A stretch of 64,000 bases of DNA from Anthocerotibacter panamensis C109 (lineage in GTDB: Bacteria > Cyanobacteriota > Cyanobacteriia > Gloeobacterales > Anthocerotibacteraceae). Below are positions 63,237 through 64,000 of this stretch, piece after piece. Numbering within the stretch: position 1 is the first letter of the stretch; each line of letters opens with the position of its first letter. The stretch spans positions 3,041,501 to 3,105,500 of the forward strand of contig NZ_CP062698.1 in assembly GCF_018389385.1 (NCBI RefSeq), read 5' to 3'. A program made the position numbers and the translations under genes. The notes beneath the pieces were generated by a model. That model was not told the origin of the DNA, searched no databases, and worked only from the letters and a program-made list of their open reading frames with translations.

Positions 63237-64000
63237 TTAACCAGCGACTTTGATGGCTTTGCCAGAAGCAAGATCCAGAGGGAAGTTGTGGGCATTGCGC
63301 TCATGCATCACTTCCATCCCCAGGTTCGCACGGTTCACAATGTCCGCCCAGGTGTACACTACCCGACCCTGCGCATCCACAATCGAGCTGTTGAAGTTGA
63401 ACCCGTTCAGGTTCACGCTCATCGTGCAGATCCCCAAAGCTGTGCACCAAATCCCGATGACAGGCCATGCCGCCAGGAAAAAGTGCAGCTTACGCGAGTT
63501 GTTGAAGCTCGCATATTGGAAAATCAGACGACCGAAGTACCCATGCGCCGCCACGATGTTGTAGGTCTCTTCTTCTTGTCCGAACGTGTAACCGTTGTTG
63601 GCTGACTCTTCATAGGTCGTCTCACGCACCAGCGAAGAGGTCACCAACGAACCATGCATCGCAGAGAACAGCGAGCCACCGAACACCGCCGCTACACCCA
63701 ACATGTGGAAGGGGTGGTTGAGGATGTTGTGCTCTGCTTGGAACACGAACATGAAGTTGAAGGTCCCGGAAATCCCGAGGGGCATCCCATCCGAGAAAGA
63801 ACCCTGACCAATCGGGTAGATGAAAAACACCGAGGTTGCCGCTGCAAGCGGGGCACTATACGCAATGCAGATCCACGGACGCAGACCCAACCGGTAGGAC
63901 AGTTCCCACTGCCTGCCCATGTAGCAGAAGATGCCAATCAGGAAGTGGAAAACGATCAACTGGTAGGGGCCGCCGTTGTAGAGCCACTCATCCATGGAAG
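63237..64000 (-). CDS. psbA: Photosystem II D1 protein (3' part, cut by the window edge)
   Basis: The C-terminal part of D1, about 254 residues present. Residues typical of the oxygen-evolving site are there: [14 protein letters not shown] (Asp170), FQAEHNIL (Glu189, His190), HPFHMLG (His198), AMHGSLV (His215), AAHGYFG (His272), FQYASFNNS (Ser264) and [14 protein letters not shown] (His332, Glu333, His337, Asp342, Ala344). The pheophytin-side residue in [10 protein letters not shown] is Gln (position 130). The C-terminal extension after DLA reads SGKAIKVAG. The gene runs off the right edge, so its start and promoter are not visible. Confidence 0.95.
   Translation of the reverse strand, partial: SMDEWLYNGGPYQLIVFHFLIGIFCYMGRQWELSYRLGLRPWICIAYSAPLAAATSVFFIYPIGQGSFSDGMPLGISGTFNFMFVFQAEHNILNHPFHMLGVAAVFGGSLFSAMHGSLVTSSLVRETTYEESANNGYTFGQEEETYNIVAAHGYFGRLIFQYASFNNSRKLHFFLAAWPVIGIWCTALGICTMSVNLNGFNFNSSIVDAQGRVVYTWADIVNRANLGMEVMHERNAHNFPLDLASGKAIKVAG

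Noticed and set aside
63062-63253. 63-codon frame between the TVP38-like gene and psbA
   Set aside because: It runs through the psbA terminator and the psbA stop; no ribosome binding site.
63237-64000. Rogue or super-rogue D1
   Set aside because: All Mn ligands in the visible part are intact, which those forms lack.

Overview
The window comes from a fairly GC-rich cyanobacterium. The clearest evidence is a D1 gene (psbA) cut by the right edge, a CpcS/CpeS-type phycobilin lyase, a three-domain flavodiiron protein, a cyanobacterial RNase E with an arginine-run tail, a DUF3155 protein and a solanesyl-diphosphate-synthase-type prenyltransferase. Base composition, frequent GTG/TTG starts and short genes in tight operons would fit an early-branching lineage such as the Gloeobacterales, but that placement is inference. 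No phage, transposase or CRISPR array is visible; the window looks chromosomal.

Layout. 1-2.5 kb: housekeeping (FMN reductase, accA, upp). 3.0-15.9 kb: one long exopolysaccharide operon (Wzc-type kinase, GT2, GT4, Wzy/ligase, GT4, GDP-mannose-epimerase-like SDR, WecB/TagA, secreted beta-helix protein, WbaP-type initiating transferase). No Wzx flippase or Wza exporter is in the block. Its leader has a strong hairpin, and the wecB/tagA gene carries an almost perfect 41-bp palindrome in frame. 16-22.4 kb: Na+/H+ antiporter, Eis-type acetyltransferase, an orphan HlyD/MacA adaptor, a ROK kinase and an MDR reductase. 22.4-25.8 kb, minus strand: an envelope redox-repair block. It holds a methionine-rich MXKDX-repeat exported protein, a b-type cytochrome, a Tat/lipoprotein MsrP-like molybdoenzyme, an exported thioredoxin-fold protein and CcdA. 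This resembles the MrpX-MsrP hypochlorite-scavenging system and is the most coherent unusual module in the window.

25.9-33 kb: an RlmL-like methyltransferase, a PAS/coiled-coil protein, then an accessory group made of a SyrP-like Fe/2-oxoglutarate oxygenase, a propeller-like protein and two paralogous sulfotransferases. 33-40.4 kb: phosphoketolase, two oxidoreductases, bilin lyase and adjacent pdhA-pdhB. 40.5-49.8 kb: RRM protein, Mla-type ABC ATPase, RNase E, a large secreted protein, serS, a TPR protein, DUF3155 and prenyl diphosphate synthase. 49.9-57.1 kb: M43 metalloprotease, Rrf2 regulator, flavodiiron protein, lipA, a hemerythrin-domain protein and a GPH-type sugar symporter. 57.2-64 kb: tRNA-Cys, a tiny basic ORF ending in a terminator, bioB-bioY, an OmpR-type response regulator, a DszC-like flavoprotein, an NPCAAK-repeat exported protein, a TVP38/DedA-like protein and psbA.

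The genes span carbon metabolism (phosphoketolase, PDH E1, lipoate, biotin and acetyl-CoA carboxylase), cell-surface polysaccharide, and oxidative or oxygen stress (MsrP-like block, flavodiiron, hemerythrin, Rrf2). Functions are assigned from recognised motifs in the translated sequence; no database search was possible.
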